From: Oenococcus oeni DSM 20252 = AWRIB129
GTDB lineage: Bacteria; Bacillota; Bacilli; Lactobacillales; Lactobacillaceae
Direction: 5' to 3'
NCBI RefSeq assembly: GCF_000372485.1
Contig: NZ_AQVA01000001.1
Coordinates: 1-64,000, forward strand
DNA length: 64,000 nucleotides
A program made the position numbers and the translations under genes. Each line of letters begins with the position of its first letter. The first letter of the stretch is position 1. The notes below the pieces were generated by a model. The model was not told the DNA's origin, did no database searches, and worked only from the letters and a program-made list of their open reading frames with translations. Below, one piece after another: positions 63,387 to 64,000 of this stretch.

Positions 63387-64000
63387 TCAGTTTTTCTTTG
63401 GCAGCGGCTTACGACGCATATCCATTTCAATTTGCTCAAGTGATTTTCCTCTGGTTTCTGGAACGAGATAGATCACGAAGAATATTGAAAGAATGGCAAA
63501 GAAAGTGAAGATTGCAAACGGCCCACCGACATTGTAATGGAAAGTTGCCAATAATACGAGAAAGAATTGAGAAACAATAAAGTTTGCAATCCAGTTAGCA
63601 GCTGATCCTATCGATGTGCCGACTCCACGAATATTCAATGGGAAGATTTCACCAATCATTAACCAGCAAATTGGTCCCCAGGAAACGGCAAAACCAAAGA
63701 TATATATCGCAATGAGAATCATTGTCGGAATGGCCGCTTGTTTAACACTGAGAGTAAAGTTAAGCACGGACAAAATTCCAATTGATACTGCCATTACAAT
63801 CGATCCAAACAAGAGGATTGTGCGACGGTTAAATTTGTCCATGATATTGTATGCCAAAACGGTACACAGAAAATTAACAACACCAATGCCGACTGAGATC
63901 CAGATAGCATTGCCTGCTTGAAAGCCGAATCCTTTAATAAAGACCTGTGGCAAAAAGTAGATAACGGAATTAATACCAACCAATTGTTGTAAAAGCATCA
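63387..64000 (-). CDS. MFS sugar porter, C-terminal part (runs off the window)
   Basis: The last about 203 residues of a sugar-porter MFS protein (XylE/GalP/AraE type). QQLVGINSVIYFLPQVF is the helix 7 substrate motif, FAVSWGPICWLMIGEIFPLNIRG the helix 10 region, and VPETRGKSLEQIE the family's final signature. Pentose or hexose proton symport is expected; the exact sugar needs the N-terminal half. The gene continues past the right edge. Confidence 0.9.
   Translation of the reverse strand, partial: MLLQQLVGINSVIYFLPQVFIKGFGFQAGNAIWISVGIGVVNFLCTVLAYNIMDKFNRRTILLFGSIVMAVSIGILSVLNFTLSVKQAAIPTMILIAIYIFGFAVSWGPICWLMIGEIFPLNIRGVGTSIGSAANWIANFIVSQFFLVLLATFHYNVGGPFAIFTFFAILSIFFVIYLVPETRGKSLEQIEMDMRRKPLPKKN

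Noticed and set aside
1-64000. CRISPR arrays, tRNA or rRNA genes, insertion sequences
   Set aside because: I looked for regular repeats, cloverleaf-like blocks and transposase motifs and saw none; a weak or diverged element could be missed by eye.

Overview
The window looks like a chromosomal segment of a low-GC, AT-rich Lactobacillales bacterium, most probably Oenococcus oeni or a close relative. The basis is gene content and protein style: a Leuconostoc-type mannitol dehydrogenase, D-lactate dehydrogenase, alsS-alsD, a heteropolysaccharide locus, a DUF4811/MFS pair, and many freshly broken genes, as expected of a genus reported to lack MutS/MutL. No database search was possible, so the species is an inference. 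No rRNA, tRNA, CRISPR array, prophage or insertion sequence was recognised.

Layout. 1-9.9 kb: an exopolysaccharide cluster, all forward (priming sugar transferase, truncated DUF4422 gene, three GT2 transferases, chain-length protein, polymerase, UDP-sugar dehydrogenase, GT4 transferase, flippase). Very AT-rich glycosyltransferase cassettes are mixed with genes of ordinary composition. 10-12.8 kb: cell-wall genes (decayed glucosaminidase, Ser-rich anchored protein, LCP ligase). 12.8-17.8 kb: cdd, tig, clpX, nagA and its GntR regulator. 18-22.5 kb, reverse: leuA-leuB(pseudo)-leuC-leuD behind a leader that encodes a short peptide ending in three Leu codons, followed by a terminator. 22.5-28 kb, reverse: a methionine operon (metQ, a MetE-like gene, M20 peptidase, metN, metI) behind a T-box leader. 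28-31 kb: oleate hydratase with a fatty-acid-regulator-like operator, and a GRP-type sugar transporter. 31-36.3 kb, reverse: a TetR-controlled heterodimeric ABC exporter with both subunits broken, plus a coupled unknown protein. 36.4-41 kb: D-LDH, fructokinase, mannitol dehydrogenase, a membrane protein and a VOC protein. 41-43.8 kb, reverse: alsS-alsD and thioredoxin. 43.8-53.8 kb: a frameshifted amino-acid permease, GtrB-like transferase, map, recX, NUDIX, a DUF402 protein, gatCAB and mscS. 54-64 kb: a broken butanediol-type dehydrogenase, an ABC/FtsX exporter, a TetR-controlled MFS drug exporter with DUF4811, small unknowns and the end of a sugar porter.

Main points for a second look: (1) a leucine leader-peptide attenuator in front of an operon whose leuB has two lesions; (2) seven broken or truncated genes, four with slippage-type indels and three with single in-frame stops; (3) several genes whose ATG lies 6-13 nt after a -10 box, implying leaderless or near-leaderless mRNAs (clpX, nagA, map, ldhD and others); (4) long perfect palindromic operators (40 bp and 34 bp) at two TetR-controlled efflux loci; (5) a T-box methionine operon whose binding protein lacks a lipobox.
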